DNA of 64,000 nt from Anthostomella pinea (taxonomy: Eukaryota > Ascomycota > Sordariomycetes > Xylariales > Xylariaceae): the NCBI GenBank assembly GCA_963556695.1, contig CAUWAG010000007.1:3224001-3288000 (forward strand), read 5' to 3'. This document shows, piece by piece, positions 1 to 11,233 of this stretch; within the stretch, counting starts at the first letter, position 1; every line of letters begins with the position of its first letter. A program made the translations under genes and the position numbers. The notes below the pieces were generated by a model, which was given only the letters and a program-made list of their open reading frames with translations, did not search any database and was not told the DNA's origin.

Positions 1-729
1 ACAGTGTCACACTAGTCTGCAGACAGTCAATACACGCCCACACATTGCAAGTAGAAGTACCCACTCCCATCCATATCGCCAACCCGATGATAACCAAGCC
101 CACAGCTCGGCCACCGCCTGACACTTGTTGGTAGTCTTGAGTGTTCTTTACTGAGCCTTTTGAGAGCGCGTGGACTGCCAGCAGGATGAGAATGACAGCG
201 TCTATCACGATGACAGCGATGGGGACGCCCGGTACTCCGGATACTGGTACGCAAGTAGGGTTGAATTCGGCTCTTGTCAACCCAACAAACGCTATACCAA
301 CAATGAGCCGACCGAGAACGAGTATTTGAGGCAAGAGACTGAACGCCGTCTTTTCGCCGTTCCTTCGCACTGCCCAGACCAAATACTGCTCGACGAAAGT
401 CCTCCCCAATTGGTCGAATAGAGACGAAAAGATAACCGCGACTTGACAAGTCGAAGCTGCCGTCGGATCGATTAGAGTCGCGAGGAACTCGACTAGCGCC
501 CAAATGGTTGAAGACAAAAGGAATAAAATGAGGACCAGCCTCAGGCCGTCCCGAAAGATCGCCGAGCCATGGCCTCTAACGTAAAGAACCAGAGCTGCTG
601 ACGCCGCGTTGAAAAGAATGCCACTACCCCATGGTGTTAGTTAAATAGACCTCACAGCACTTACTCGAGGGGTTCGACTGACAAGAAGAAGGCGGCGATC
701 AAGGCCGGAATGGCTGCAGAGTTCGCCAT
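1..729 (-). CDS. Multi-pass membrane protein, C-terminal part runs off the window
   Basis: Reading the minus strand from an ATG at 729, then across a short intron (664-624, GTAAGT donor, CTAAC branch site, TAG acceptor), gives one open frame to the left edge. It contains about five hydrophobic segments: an N-terminal one starting IPALIAAFFLSV, then LRLVLILFLLSSTIW, LPQILVLGRLIVGIAFVGL, a Val/Ile-rich segment after GVPGVPIAV, and VGLVIIGLAIWMGVG. The loops between them are short and polar. I do not recognise the family; the layout suggests a small fungal integral membrane protein with both ends in or near the membrane. The 41-bp intron is shorter than usual, and the start could lie further upstream, although a stop precedes this frame. 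The rest of the gene lies outside the window. Confidence 0.6.
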
Positions 730-2287
730 GAAGATGGTGTCGCCAGATATAAACGACCAGCGGCCAGAATGGGAATTAAAACCCAGTCAATGGGGCGATG
801 TAAGTTATTAGTGAAGAAACGAATGAGGCATGTTGGCGCGGCGATGGTATCACGACGCCATGGTAGGTGAGAGCGTCAGTAGTCGGTCCTTGCACTCAAG
901 TGTGTAGGAAGGGAAATACAGCAAACCACGGGAAGAACGAGGCAAAGCCGGCATGGACACGAAGTGGCAAACACGTAGCACGCGCATCTCGCAACGAACC
1001 TGGGCTTCTCGGGCAGTGGATCAGATCTGAGACATCAGACATGCAGACATGACATCTACAGGGCCATGTTCGAGACTCCTCGAATAGCTCCTTGGCCCGG
1101 GCTAAAGAAGGACAGCGATTGGGGGACATGCAAGGCTGAAGGCCATCCAATACATCGCGCTCCGCCCCTGTCCACCATGCCCATGTCGACGATCGTTTCA
1201 CCTGGGGTTTCAGCACCAGCAAAACCGGAGGAGGTTGACGCTGGCAGGCCGGGCAGTGTGCTTGGTCGTCCCATCCAGCCTCGTGGTTCGGGAGGACGGC
1301 TGCAACAGGCAGGATTATTAAGAGATCTCTGTGCCGCCGATGAACCAGTGTTGAGTCTTGACCATACCTCGTAGGTCCTGGTCCTACCCACTCAGGCGCA
1401 TGATCTGGGTGAAGAAGAGCGATGACAGAGCCGATAGCTATGTGTGAGATCTTCGAGGAAAGAATATGACCATGAGATAGCTGGACTGCTCTCCTTTCTC
1501 CATGGCGTGTCCTTCATGCCAGAAGACTGGGGTGATTCGGCTCACACAGGACGGAGTACTAACGTAGATGGAATGTCGTCCCGCGTGGGAACAATGAAAC
1601 ACCCCGACATGCGGCGACGCTTGCCACTGCATACTGATTGAGACGTGCGAATGGCCTAATATGGAAGATAGGTCATTCGAGTAGGCTGACATTTGAGAAG
1701 GGTCTTGATCGCGACTCATGCTTTCGTCTGGGTCCCATTTTGGCCATCTCTCCGGTCGCAACAAGTTGAGCCGAGAAGAGCTTGGAGGCACCATGAGGTC
1801 TTTTAATACTGCTGATGGGATCTGGAGCGATCGCGGGTTTCAGTCTGCCGATGCTGCTATTAGAGCTGTCAATTCGAGGCTGCCGTTGATCGCCTTAATA
1901 GTTCTTTCGGGTGTGCCGGCCATAAGATGGGTGTCAGGCTTGAAAAAAAATCACGGATGGGCGGTAAGCGAAACGCACAGGCCACTATTGATATCTGCCG
2001 GGCTTGGTTTATCGTTTATGCAAGCATAACGCAACTATTCAGATACATAAGACATATTCAATCCGCCCTGTCTCTTATCGCCGACCAACATACGAGGGCA
2101 AGACGCCAACACAACCCGGGGGCGACTTCCATTCTTCAAAGACTCCCTTCTGCTGTGCTTTTGTGTATCGCTACTATTGTTCTGCCCAATTCTACTTTCA
2201 TTTAGGAGATCCCATCATGCGCACTTTACAATTTGCTTCCAGGTAACCCTTGGTAGTCAAGTCAGGAGTTCGTTGTCCCAAGGATTT
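730..2287. other. Gene-poor stretch between two minus-strand genes
   Basis: I found no convincing gene here. A minus-strand frame of about 118 codons beginning at an ATG at 1794 is the longest open stretch. Its composition is not clearly coding and I see no splice partner for it. Other open frames overlap each other on both strands and are probably chance. Confidence 0.4.
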
Positions 2288-3300
2288 TCAATCAAAAACA
2301 TCCGGGAAATACACCTTCTCGCCATCCTCATCGGTGTGGGATAGCCTCTGCGCTTCGGTATCCCAGGACCAGTAATAGTCGACCTCTTGGTCATCCATGA
2401 GATCACTATCAGACTCGTGTGATGCTTCCGGAGTCACAATCGCTTCCGTAGTCACAGTCGGTGACGCATCATCGTCCGGTGCACTGTCGTGGGCCACCTG
2501 CCAGGAAGCAATACTTTGGTTCTCGACTTCGGCAATCGGACTTGTCTGTGTTTCGACCGTGACTTTACGCTCGCCCGCATCGACATCGCAGAACGCATCT
2601 AGAACGAGACCGTGTGGCTGGACCGCAGAATCTGGGGACGGTTTTTGGAAGGCCTCAGCTTCGGGATGTGCCCAGATGCACTCCATAGAAAAGGCCTTTG
2701 CCGAATCCTTCGCTAACACTTTCCGCACACGAGTACAACTCAACTGGTCTTCCTCCACCGAGTCCAGTGTTGGGCCCAGGCTAGATGCCAGCAATTGCCT
2801 CGCCATGTGTTCCAGCTGGGCAGTAAACCATGTCGATGACCATTGTACGATAACGGGATGCTCTTGAGTTCGACAGGAAGATCGATCGGAATCAAAGCTC
2901 GGTACTGATACGCCAAGAATGGAAGCGATAGTCGAAGTGACGAGATCGAGGTCTTCAGAGGCCCCCTGACGGCATGTTGAGATCAGGTCACCGGCTTTGC
3001 AACGAAAAGTCAAGCCATGGGCCGAAGGATGCCCATGTTCCATGGCTCTTCTCTTGGGTCAGTTCGGGGATACCAAGGATTGATACAAGATCACTCACTC
3101 TCGATTGCGGCCAAAATAACAGCGTGGCAGCTCTGACCGTGCCCGACAGAGGTGTCAATGGCTTCCTGGTTTGGCAATGCCTCGGGTTTGGCAATGTCGA
3201 CTGGGGAGCGGGTCTTTCTTTGTTGAATCGCCATGATAATCGGTGCGGACCTTGATTTCGAACCCAAGGCTTCCAATACCTTTGTACCTGTCAGGACCAT
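2288..3300 (-). CDS. Uncharacterised acidic fungal protein, two exons
   Basis: Exon 1 (3300-3099) opens with an ATG, and exon 2 (3045-2288) ends at a TGA. The intron 3098-3046 has a GTGAGT donor, a CTGAC branch site and an AG acceptor, and it joins the two frames exactly (phase 1). The product is about 320 residues. It is hydrophilic with no signal peptide or membrane segment. The middle has scattered Cys and Trp. The C-terminal third is rich in Asp, Glu, Ser and Thr, and the end reads YYWSWDTEAQRLSHTDEDG followed by EKVYFPDVFD. Aromatic W-x-W tails of this kind occur at the ends of many fungal proteins of unknown role. I do not recognise the family. A second in-frame ATG (MAIQQRK, 22 codons later) could be the true start. 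Confidence 0.6.
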
Positions 3301-4673
3301 CTTATGTCATGACTCTGAGGTAACCCAAATGTCGAAGCCGGGCGAGATTTGGCCCCAAAGCCGAACACTACCTTGCGTCCAGAGCCTCGTCCTCTTCCGG
3401 CGGGATATGCGGTTGCTTACTAGCCACCAGGACACCCACCGAATGAGACGCCAGAGATAAACGGGCATGCCGGTGGTGGTGTGCATGACCCCAAGCTGGA
3501 TATGGGATATTCCCTGCCCTGATCATCTCTGCATTGCTACGTTCTCCAACTGCACTTTTATGTTGCAGCAATCCCATGGTTTTAAAATTCGGTGAGTTTT
3601 GACAGACGGCAGTTGTCTGTTGTCTCAGAGTTGGCATCAGCCAGCCTCGGAGTATGACTTGAGCAACCGGCTGGTTCCCCAAATCCATAGCCGAGGTAGG
3701 CCGGTTCTTCCAGGACAAGCAAGGTCCAACGAGCGGCTCCGGAACGCTGCTCCAACACCTACGAAATTGTCCTGACGGTGTCTGTCTAGACGTCAATGGC
3801 CCGCATCAGCGGCAAGGCACACTGGCTGGCTGGGAACAGGTAAGTGCATGAGTGCGGGCTGCAATGAACGCGACGCCCGGCTTTGCTCAGCACTCTCGAT
3901 GCGCAGACTAGCGGTAAGAAGGTCTGGTGATGTCTATCATATAGCAGTGGCTCGTGTAGCTCCAGATTGACTCCTACCCTGGTCATATCTCCACTTACAT
4001 CCCTATGCCAGGGCAGCTTTCCCTTCACCGAACTCTTCCTCCTTTCCTCTTTGTCCTTATTCTCGGATTTCCTGATACCACTTCTCGAAATCCCAAAACG
4101 AGAGGCTGTACATACACCACTTAGCCTAGATTGGCCAAGATGTGCGCGCCCTCCATGGCAGAGGGAGGCAAGGCGAGCAGGGTGGTCCACCTGCAGCCGT
4201 TGGGCTTGACACTTCACAGCAACTTCCATCGCCTGAGTGCGAAGGCATACGCAAGGCTTTTTACCTTTTCCATACAGTTAAGGGTCTAGGCGGGTAGAAG
4301 GCGTACTGCACTGGGCGGAATTCATTCCATGATGCAAATTTCCCAAGCAGTATCCTAAGCTTCGCCGACACTGCCCCAATATGTCTTCTCACTCTTGCTG
4401 GACCATCCGGTAGCCAACCTAAAACGCCGCTGCTCTCACCTACAGGCAAGCTCTTCCTCCCGACTTTCCCTTCTTCAACTCCTTACCGACAAGCGAGTCC
4501 GTGCTGCATCCCATGAGGCTGGGGTCTTGATCAAACCATACGGGGCTGTCATTACCTCGTCGTCGTTCAATATCACCTCGACGGGGATATGATGCCATAC
4601 AAAGGTTTGAGGAACTCATCACTGTACACTCCATCTGGTGGAACAGCATTACATAGCCCATTATTACCTTCCA
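3301..4673. other. Intergenic stretch, possible promoter of the plus-strand gene at 4674
   Basis: The open frames here (for example 3368-3796 and 3786-4229, minus) have irregular, strongly basic composition and no splice context I trust. The last few hundred bases are C/T-rich (TCTCACTCTTGC, CTTCCTCCCG), as is usual just upstream of filamentous-fungal genes. Confidence 0.35.
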
Positions 4674-6428
4674 ATGCCCTTTCGCTTGGAGAAACGTCCC
4701 TTACCCAAGCCCCTAGCGCCGCTGCAGAGCCTATCATGCTCAGGATCCACGACCTCACGCAGCGCGGTATCGAATCGCAGGTCGGCCTTCGAGTCGCCTA
4801 ACCCTACGATGACAGGCAGTGCTGTTGATATACAGGCTGGGTCAGGCGATATTCCTCCCACGACCACTTGGCTGCCAACCAATCTCGAACTTGTCCCCAT
4901 GGGACAAGCATCATACAACAGGCTGTCGAGTATGCCAAGCACCGATGGAATCGGCTTCCGCCATCTTGACAACGAAGGCCAGAACCTGTCCGCGCCAGGT
5001 GCCAACAATGACCACTGGACTGGGATCTCGACTCATCACCATTCACTCCCAGTCTCACCATCGCCATCAAACCATAACCTCAGCTCTTACCGTCCCTCCC
5101 AGGCCCAGCTCGCGTTACCATACGAACAGCTACAGCTGCGCCAAGACACATGGTCGAACGCGCCCGGATTCCTTGGCATTTCAACGTTCAACGGCCTACA
5201 TCCGCTCGACTCTTGCGATGTAGCCTCTAAGGGGGACGATGGCCCCAGCGAGAACACACGGGATGACTCTGTCGTCAGCAAGCTCAACCCACAGAGCCTT
5301 GGACATCCTCTACGTCAAAGCCAAGAGCACTCGGGGGTTGGTGAGGGGTCCAGCCAAAACCCTATGTCCACGCACCGAAAACGTCTCCTCCAGTACTTCA
5401 ACCTAAAGGAGAACATCATGATTACCACAACTGCCAACGGCAAGAAAGGAGCTCAAGCAACGATAGATACGATAGTGCGGTCCGATTTCTTGTACGAGTT
5501 CACTACTCGTGAAGAGGCGAAACGACTGGGCTTACCCATACGCCCCTGGCCCGTAAAAAGACGGAAGCAATACCTTACACCGGTCGGGAGGGTAATCCCC
5601 TTTGGGTACGTCGAAGCAAGTATCGAAGCCATCTTGAATGGAATACCCCCTACAACTACAGTCATCATGGTCTTGGACGACGTCGGCGGGCTTCGGAACA
5701 CTCTCATCATTGGGCGACACTTCCTGGAAAAAGCAGCGAAAGCAGCTGCTAAGAATGATCGAAGGCGACCAAACCAGGGGATTCAGGGCAAGGGCATCGA
5801 GGGAACGGCGAATCTGACTACCCGGCTGCCTCAGCTGTCAGATGGCGTGCTGCCGATTAGTAAGTTCAATGCGTCCACGATGTATCGTCGTTACTAACTG
5901 CTCCAGCTAGGCGCTGGGTATCTTCCTCGCTTAAACTCAAGTATGTTTGAATCTCAACCATATCTTGGCGTTGGGAATGCCACGAACACGAACTATAACC
6001 CGTTCCTGCTCGCGCCACCCGTGCCGGGATACCCAACTACATCCGGAGCCCAGACCCCTTTCACACTATCGTCCTCGGGTGACTTCTCTGCACTCAAGCG
6101 ATCCTCCGCGACAAGCCAGTCAGCTTTGGAACTACCCGTCTGCCCGTCGGGCTTCGAGGGCAGCAATTTATGGCCCTCGAGTTCTGCACATGGTAGTGTC
6201 GTCCCTTCGCCAACGATGCCGTTCAACGAGAACACGATGCCTCCGGTCAGTGAAACGGCCTACGCGCCGAATCATCATTCAGAGCAACCAACGCTCCGGC
6301 AGACATACACACAACTATTACACGACCAAACTGGGTCCCAAATGGCACAATTCGAGGGCCATACTGACTACCTTAACCAGTCCCACACTTGGCTAGGCAT
6401 GAACGACAGAGGAGGCAATCAGTCATAG
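4674..6428 (+). CDS. Ser/Pro-rich protein with a degenerate retropepsin-like domain
   Basis: Exon 1 runs 4674-5859 and exon 2 5911-6428. The intron 5860-5910 has a GTAAGT donor, a TACTAAC branch site and a TAG acceptor, and it restores one frame of 567 residues. The N-terminal half and the C-terminus are low-complexity (Ser, Pro, His, Asn, Gln). Between about residues 235 and 360 there is a compact domain. It shows an ATIDT motif (Asp at about residue 265), then AKRLGLPI, a flap-like LTPVGRVIPFGYVEA stretch and LIIGRHFLEKA. This is the order of elements in retropepsin-like aspartic protease folds (hydrophobic-D-T-G, LGL, hydrophobic-G-x-x-F/L). The Gly after Asp-Thr is replaced (DTIV), so catalysis is doubtful. 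The start is uncertain: ATG 4674 is the first in frame and ATG 4809 is an alternative. The role is unknown. Confidence 0.65.
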
Positions 6429-7076
6429 CTGAAAGGCGCATCATGCCGCCATATACGTTCCAGAGTACTTGTGTACTCGACCAGAGATCCTTGGAAGTCG
6501 AAGCAGACGGTAGACGATCATGGCTCCAGACATTTCACATGTTACCTCCCCTGTAGTAGCGAGTACCAGGGCACCCTCGGCCATGGTATCGCGACCAAGG
6601 CTACGCATCGACAACGACAGAGACAGAGTAGGGCAGAATGGAGACACTGCACGACCGGCCGCTCTATGCCAGATGACCACGACGTCAAAACATATTTCTT
6701 TTGTCCGAGGAGGCTTGCTGCTGGCGTTTGCTTGGATGATCACTCACGTTACGCCACATGGATGATGCTCGGAAAAGCATGGAATGAACAGGTGTACGGA
6801 TGATTGATGAAGGATGGGATCGGAGCACCCCGGGGCACATCGCAACAACTCCTGTATGTTTGAATTGAACAGCATCGTTTCAGTCATTCGCTTAGTCGAA
6901 GCCTTCCGGTTCTCGCACCGAATCCGACGTTGGGTACAATTTTGATTTAAGGGGCTGAAGCTCATGGAGTCCAGCCCGCTCAAGCAAGTGCATATAGAAC
7001 TCAACACCGCGTATTCTAGCCATCCTTCCCAATGGCCTTGGTCCCATGCGCATGGTGCCTGAACTATCGATCAAGC
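6429..7076. other. Intergenic stretch with no supported gene
   Basis: Overlapping short open frames occur on both strands (for example 6471-6803 plus and 6744-7007 minus). None has a start, splice context and composition that convinces me. Confidence 0.35.
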
Positions 7077-7390
7077 TCAATCTCCTCCTCCGATCCCACC
7101 TTCAAGCTCGTCATCGAACTTGCCCATCAGGCGAGCCACCTCCTCGACCTCCGGAGACTTGATCTTGACAGAGTACGACCTTTCTGCTTTCTCGTCGTCA
7201 AATGAGCATGTTCGCGCATGTCACTGAAGGCATTCGACCTCGGTGGACAGCTCGACGTACTCGCGGCCCTCGCGCGAGTCGACGTAGATGCGGAGGCTGG
7301 TCCGCTCCCCGCCGTCGGCCGTCTCGGTGGCGGGCAGGGTCCTTGACAGTACAGAACTCCGGAACCGGTTGCTAGGTTGGTGGCTGGATC
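7077..7390 (-). pseudogene. Relic of a protein-coding gene with one in-frame stop
   Basis: One minus-strand frame, from just after a stop near 7390 down to a TGA at 7079-7077, has clearly coding composition. It includes TSLRIYVDSREGREYVELS in the first half and YSVKIKSPEVEEVARLMG in the second. A single TGA between the halves, near 7230, interrupts the frame. CGA to TGA would explain it. No ATG start is visible upstream, so the 5' part is missing or lies in an unrecognised exon. I do not recognise the family. The alternative is a spliced 3' end in which a short intron removes the TGA, but I see no good donor or acceptor. Confidence 0.4.
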
Positions 7391-7465
7391 ATCTTGTTGC
7401 TTGTGTGTGAGGCCCGATGGGGAAAGCGGAAAGCTTCAGGCTTGTAAGAGTTGGGGAGTAGAGAA

Positions 7466-7606
7466 ATGGATCTTGACTTTACTTCTCTGATGCTGTTTAT
7501 TTATGTCATTCTCTCGGCAGCCAGCTTCTGTGCCACCGTTGTGCCGCCCCTGACTGCCACTGCCAAGCCAGGAAGACCGGTTGGTGTACGGTTTACGGAC
7601 AAGTAA
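7466..7606 (+). CDS. Short ORF beginning with a signal-peptide-like segment
   Basis: An ATG at 7466 opens a 46-codon frame ending at TAA 7604-7606. The N-terminus, MDLDFTSLMLFIYVILSAAS, is a plausible secretion signal, and the frame continues FCATVVPPLTATAKPGR. It could be a tiny secreted protein. It could also be the first exon of the cysteine-rich surface protein that starts around 7870, which lacks a visible signal peptide of its own. That would need an intron of about 270 bp with a weak donor. Confidence 0.25.
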   Translation: MDLDFTSLMLFIYVILSAASFCATVVPPLTATAKPGRPVGVRFTDK

Positions 7607-7869
7607 TCTCGGTACCAATCCAGTTGTAGGCCAAATATCTTCGCCTGCTGTCGCGCGCAGTTGATTTCAACCCTGCTTCCTAAACGTCTTCTACATACGT
7701 CTATTAAATCGTGCTCAATGAACCTCTGAAGCTGGGCATCAAGAAGTATCGCGATACGGGATCATTAGCACATAGAAAACGGGTAAGTTCTGCCTCTCGA
7801 TCGCGTCGAGCCTTACATGCAGGGCATTCGTTCCGCGGAGACAGGACGCGTGTGCGGGTATACATCGGA

Positions 7870-8418
7870 GTGCTGACAACCACCAAAGCGTTCCAACTAC
7901 CATCCACGACAATCGTGCCCTTCGCAGCCCTGCCATCCTGCGCGGCCGAGTGCGGTCCGCTCTACGACGCGAACGGCATCTGCGTGCCTCCCAACGTCCC
8001 AGACTCGGACGCGACTTCGTACGCGGCGTGCTTCTGCGACTACGACGAGGTCCGGCCGTTCCTGACGGGCACGGCCGGCGTATGCGACGATGCGTGTCCT
8101 TACGACCCTGGGGACTTGTCGAGCATCCACGTCTGGGTGTCGAGCTTCTGCGCTGATGAGGGGGCTGCTGCGATGTCGACTTCTGCGCCCTTGATGCCCA
8201 CGAGCGGTGTCGCGACAACGACGGATGCAAGCGCGGGGGTCCTGTCCACTACCGGTACAGTTGTTTCGTCGATGGTCAATGCGAATACATCGGTATCATC
8301 TGCTGCTGCCACGCCGGATACTTCAGTCTTGGGAAGCCAGGCAGCTGCGGATGGACGCGGTGGTCGCAGTCTTGCGGGTGTCGTTATTGGGACAATGGTG
8401 GGGATGCTCTGTTCGTGA
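7870..8418 (+). CDS. Cysteine-rich, probably GPI-anchored cell-surface protein (5' end unresolved)
   Basis: The frame is open from 7711 but has no ATG before the domain, so an upstream exon is expected. A likely splice acceptor lies near 7886 (ACCACCAAAG). The mature part starts FQLPSTTIVPFAALPSC and carries eight cysteines: CAAEC, GIC, AACFC, GVCDDAC and SSFC. This eight-cysteine layout with a Pro-containing start and a closing aromatic/Cys pair resembles CFEM-like and related fungal surface domains. A Ser/Thr/Ala-rich stalk follows. The protein ends in a short hydrophobic tail (SLAGVVIGTMVGMLCS) typical of GPI attachment. It probably sits in the cell wall or plasma membrane. Its ligand is unknown. 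Confidence 0.6.
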   Translation: MLTTTKAFQLPSTTIVPFAALPSCAAECGPLYDANGICVPPNVPDSDATSYAACFCDYDEVRPFLTGTAGVCDDACPYDPGDLSSIHVWVSSFCADEGAAAMSTSAPLMPTSGVATTTDASAGVLSTTGTVVSSMVNANTSVSSAAATPDTSVLGSQAAADGRGGRSLAGVVIGTMVGMLCS

Positions 8419-8680
8419 TACCCGGCAGGGATGAGAAGCCGCGTCCAAGTCTCTACAGGCTACAGCCATAACGGGACTTGAGGTCTCTGTACAGCAGTAG
8501 TAAAAGTCCGATTGTTCCATTGTCTCCGGGTGCATTCTGAAAGGAGTTGGCTTCACCTGCACATGCACCTCCACATCGCCGACAGGGTTTGGTGAAGCTG
8601 CGGGGTTCTGCGGAACTCCTCACGGCGCGACTCCGCTGCTTGCACAACAGAAAGCGGGAGTTACGGACGTCCTAACTTCA

Positions 8681-8688
8681 TATAAAAA
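8681..8688 (+). promoter_or_regulatory. TATA box of the EthD-domain gene
   Basis: TATAAAAA lies about 140 bp upstream of the ATG at 8827. It is followed by a C/A-rich leader (CACCACCACCTG, ACAAAATGG) that is typical of well-expressed fungal genes. Confidence 0.5.
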
Positions 8689-8826
8689 CGGCATATCTCC
8701 TCACTCCAGTTATCACCACACAGCGACCAAACACCTCTTCACCAGCAACATCCTCGTCCAAGATCACCTTCCTCAACATAAACTCACCACCACCTGAACA
8801 ACAACTCTGCCAAAGCGACCAACAAA

Positions 8827-9141
8827 ATGGCACCCCACAACATCTCCGTCATCTACCCCGCCGGCACCAAGTTCGACATGGACTACTACCTCAAGAGCCA
8901 CATGCCGCTGGTACAAAAGAAATGGGCTCCTTACGGCCTGACGAGCTGGAAGGTCGCGCACTACACCAACGAGGGCGCGCCCTACGTCGTCCAGGCCTGG
9001 CTCGAGTTCGGCAGCGCAGACCAGTGGGCCAAGGCTTCCGCCAGCCCCGAGGCCAAGGAGGTCATGGGCGATATTCCCAACTTCTCCGACAAGCAGCCGG
9101 CTATGCTGATCGGCGATGTTGTGGGCGGGGAGACGTGCTGA
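8827..9141 (+). CDS. EthD-domain protein (dimeric alpha+beta barrel)
   Basis: This single-exon gene encodes 104 residues and has a strong start context (ACAAAATGGC). The whole protein is one EthD domain: ISVIYPAGTKFDMDYYL at the start, then HMPLVQKKW, an Ala/Tyr-rich middle (PYVVQAWLEF) and SDKQPAMLIGDVV at the end. The family belongs to the ferredoxin-like dimeric barrel fold. It includes proteins near ether-degradation and polyketide-pathway genes, where they bind or rearrange small hydrophobic molecules. The His in HMPL is the residue usually conserved. Codon use is strongly GC-biased (AAG, CTC, GCC), which suggests high expression. The substrate cannot be told from the sequence, and no biosynthetic cluster is visible around it. 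Confidence 0.93.
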   Translation: MAPHNISVIYPAGTKFDMDYYLKSHMPLVQKKWAPYGLTSWKVAHYTNEGAPYVVQAWLEFGSADQWAKASASPEAKEVMGDIPNFSDKQPAMLIGDVVGGETC

Positions 9142-10406
9142 GGGCGTGGTGGGACGCGATGTGATGTGATGCTCTAGGGAGTCTTATGATACGGCTATCG
9201 TTTGTTGAGTTGGGGTCGGCATTGCAGGGTCTCATGGGCACGAATGGACATGGACGGCAGTACTGAGGGATCATCACTGCAGTCGTTTTCGCAACACGAC
9301 CTTGCGCGGGCCGAGGAAATATCACTAGCAGCCCGAGTCCTCTGTTTCATCGTTTCGGGACGGATGGGAACTTGGTGGACCTGTCCGACAAGACCTCTAT
9401 GATCAATTCAAGTCCTCGTTTCGTACCTTTTGCTGATCCAGTCGGGCTGTATTCTTTCAGTGTCCATAGGATCATAAACAGTCTTCCGGTCCGTGCGCAG
9501 CTATCCAGTACCCTCAGGCTAGGTAGTCGTCGTCGCAAGTTAACACGACAAGTCGCCCTCTATGCATGCATCCCGACGCCAGGAGAGACGTGTCATCCGT
9601 GCCAGGAGTTCTTGATCTGGTTAGTTAAGCCAAGCCCCAAGGCCCTACAATACGGAACCCTCATCCGGCTAATCTACAGATAACGATTATCTATGCCCAA
9701 TGTCGAAGCTCACCGAGCTGTTCTTAGTAGCCTCGTCTTAAATAGGAGCGTAGCCGTGGCGCTACCCAATCCACTTTTGCCGCGTTCAACACCTCGAAGC
9801 ATTATCGCGCACGAATCGGGATCCGGCCGCCAATCTATACGTATGAGGCAATCGTGTATGCTCTATATCTTATGTCCACTTGATCCCTTCGTGATTGATC
9901 CAATCGTTGCCGTTGTAAACTCAGGATATGATAAAGCCGTGATGGGAAGGGGGATGGCAGGATGGAGGTAGCGGGTAGTTGGTCCTCGGCACACTTCGCT
10001 CGCGCCGGCCACCTCTTCCTGATAGCAGAGCCCCGGCGGCAGAACACTGGTTTTGGAATGCGATTGAATGAGATTATTGTTAAAAACCTGTTCGAGTGCC
10101 TGTTCTGTGACCGTAGTTGTCACCAAGACCTACCTCTGTATAGTGGCAACCATCTAGACATGAAGACATGACGCACAGAGGCCGCAGGTTACGTAATTCG
10201 AGACCTTCTGCGTAACCAATTGATTCAAACTGGGAGGTTCTCCTATTCATTATCTAGAGATTCGTCACAATAGTCAATTCATTAGGAAAGAGGAGCAGTT
10301 TTTGGAAATATATTGATGAGGTACTCTACAGATTAAAAATTAGCACCTCCGCCAGCCTCCTGGAAGGGACCAGACAATAACTGACGACAGATACTTGAAG
10401 AAACTT
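9142..10406. other. Gene-free stretch
   Basis: No coding region, RNA gene or repeat stands out. The open frames are short and overlap on both strands. Confidence 0.4.
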
Positions 10407-10622
10407 TTACTGGTTCAGAGCCGACGAGTGGAGGCACTCCTCGCAGACGCAGGACGCGCAGTAACTGCTGCCCGCCGGCCGCAGCACTGCCGCGTTGGGC
10501 CGTAGAAGAGGGAACCTAGGTTCGATTCCTATCGGCGCTGGCTGGGACTTTCGTCTTTGGCTCATCTCGACGCACTGGGTCTTGTACTTGGGAGCATATT
10601 GCTTGCAAGGACACATACACAT
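10407..10622 (-). CDS. Possible small cysteine-rich protein
   Basis: An ATG at 10622 opens a 71-codon frame. It has a Cys-rich start (MCMCPCKQYAPKYKTQC) and a GC-biased end containing SYCASCVCEECLHS. The spaced Cys pairs hint at a metal-binding or disulfide-rich small protein. There is no homology I recognise and no clear signal peptide. The frame may be chance, and a tRNA-like T-arm sequence lies inside it on the other strand. Confidence 0.25.
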   Translation of the reverse strand: MCMCPCKQYAPKYKTQCVEMSQRRKSQPAPIGIEPRFPLLRPNAAVLRPAGSSYCASCVCEECLHSSALNQ

Positions 10623-11128
10623 TTTGAGTAATGGCGTTGGCTGGTGGCTTCGTGATGTTGTTGTGTGTTACCGGTCTCAAGTCTTCGAGATTTCGATTGA
10701 TCTGAGCTGTTGGTTTAGACTGGTTGGAGCTGTTGAGGGATGGCTAGATTGTAGAGATGGTGGTGGTGATGATGATGGGGATTATTTGGGATAAACGAAG
10801 CCCGGTTGTGTGCTTATATGCGTGCTTTCGACTGATAATAATGAACATGTTTTAATCGGAATAAAGCTAGATATAACAAAGAGCCTGTGTATATATGGTA
10901 ATGGGTTTGTTGGTATCTAATAGAAAGAAGAACACGAACAGCTCAGTGTCGCTTTCAAAGAAACAGAAACAGAATAAAGAATAAGGAAACATAATAATAC
11001 GATTTTTTAACCACGAGTTCGACATCATTCAATATAATAGAACATATTTTTAGTACGAGTAGCCTTAATACCGGAGAAAACACCTTGTTTTTGACAACAT
11101 CCCAGCGTCCAGGAGCTAGTTAGTTGAC
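10623..11128. other. AT-rich intergenic stretch next to the transposon
   Basis: Composition drops to AT-rich between about 10800 and 11090, with no open frame of note. Confidence 0.4.
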
Positions 11129-11130
11129 TA

Positions 11131-11172
11131 ACATCTCACCCCCCCCTGCGGACCACCCCCCCACGGACCACT
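11131..11172 (+). repeat. Terminal inverted repeat of copy A, left end
   Basis: The arm reads ACATCTCACC, then C-rich, GCGGACCA, C-rich and CGGACCA. It matches the complement of 13025-13066 with only a few differences. Confidence 0.85.
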
Positions 11173-11233
11173 CCACACCACACCACTCTCATTCAGATGA
11201 AGCCATCTACAACCACCACAGTTGCTAAATACA

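Noticed and set aside
3368..4229. Two long minus-strand open frames
   Set aside because: Composition is irregular and basic. There is no splice context, and they overlap each other and promoter-like sequence.
10500..10545. tRNA gene suggested by GGTTCGATTCC and a following acceptor-like GGCGC
   Set aside because: No matching 5' acceptor strand, D-arm or anticodon arm lies at the right distance. At most it is a T-arm look-alike.
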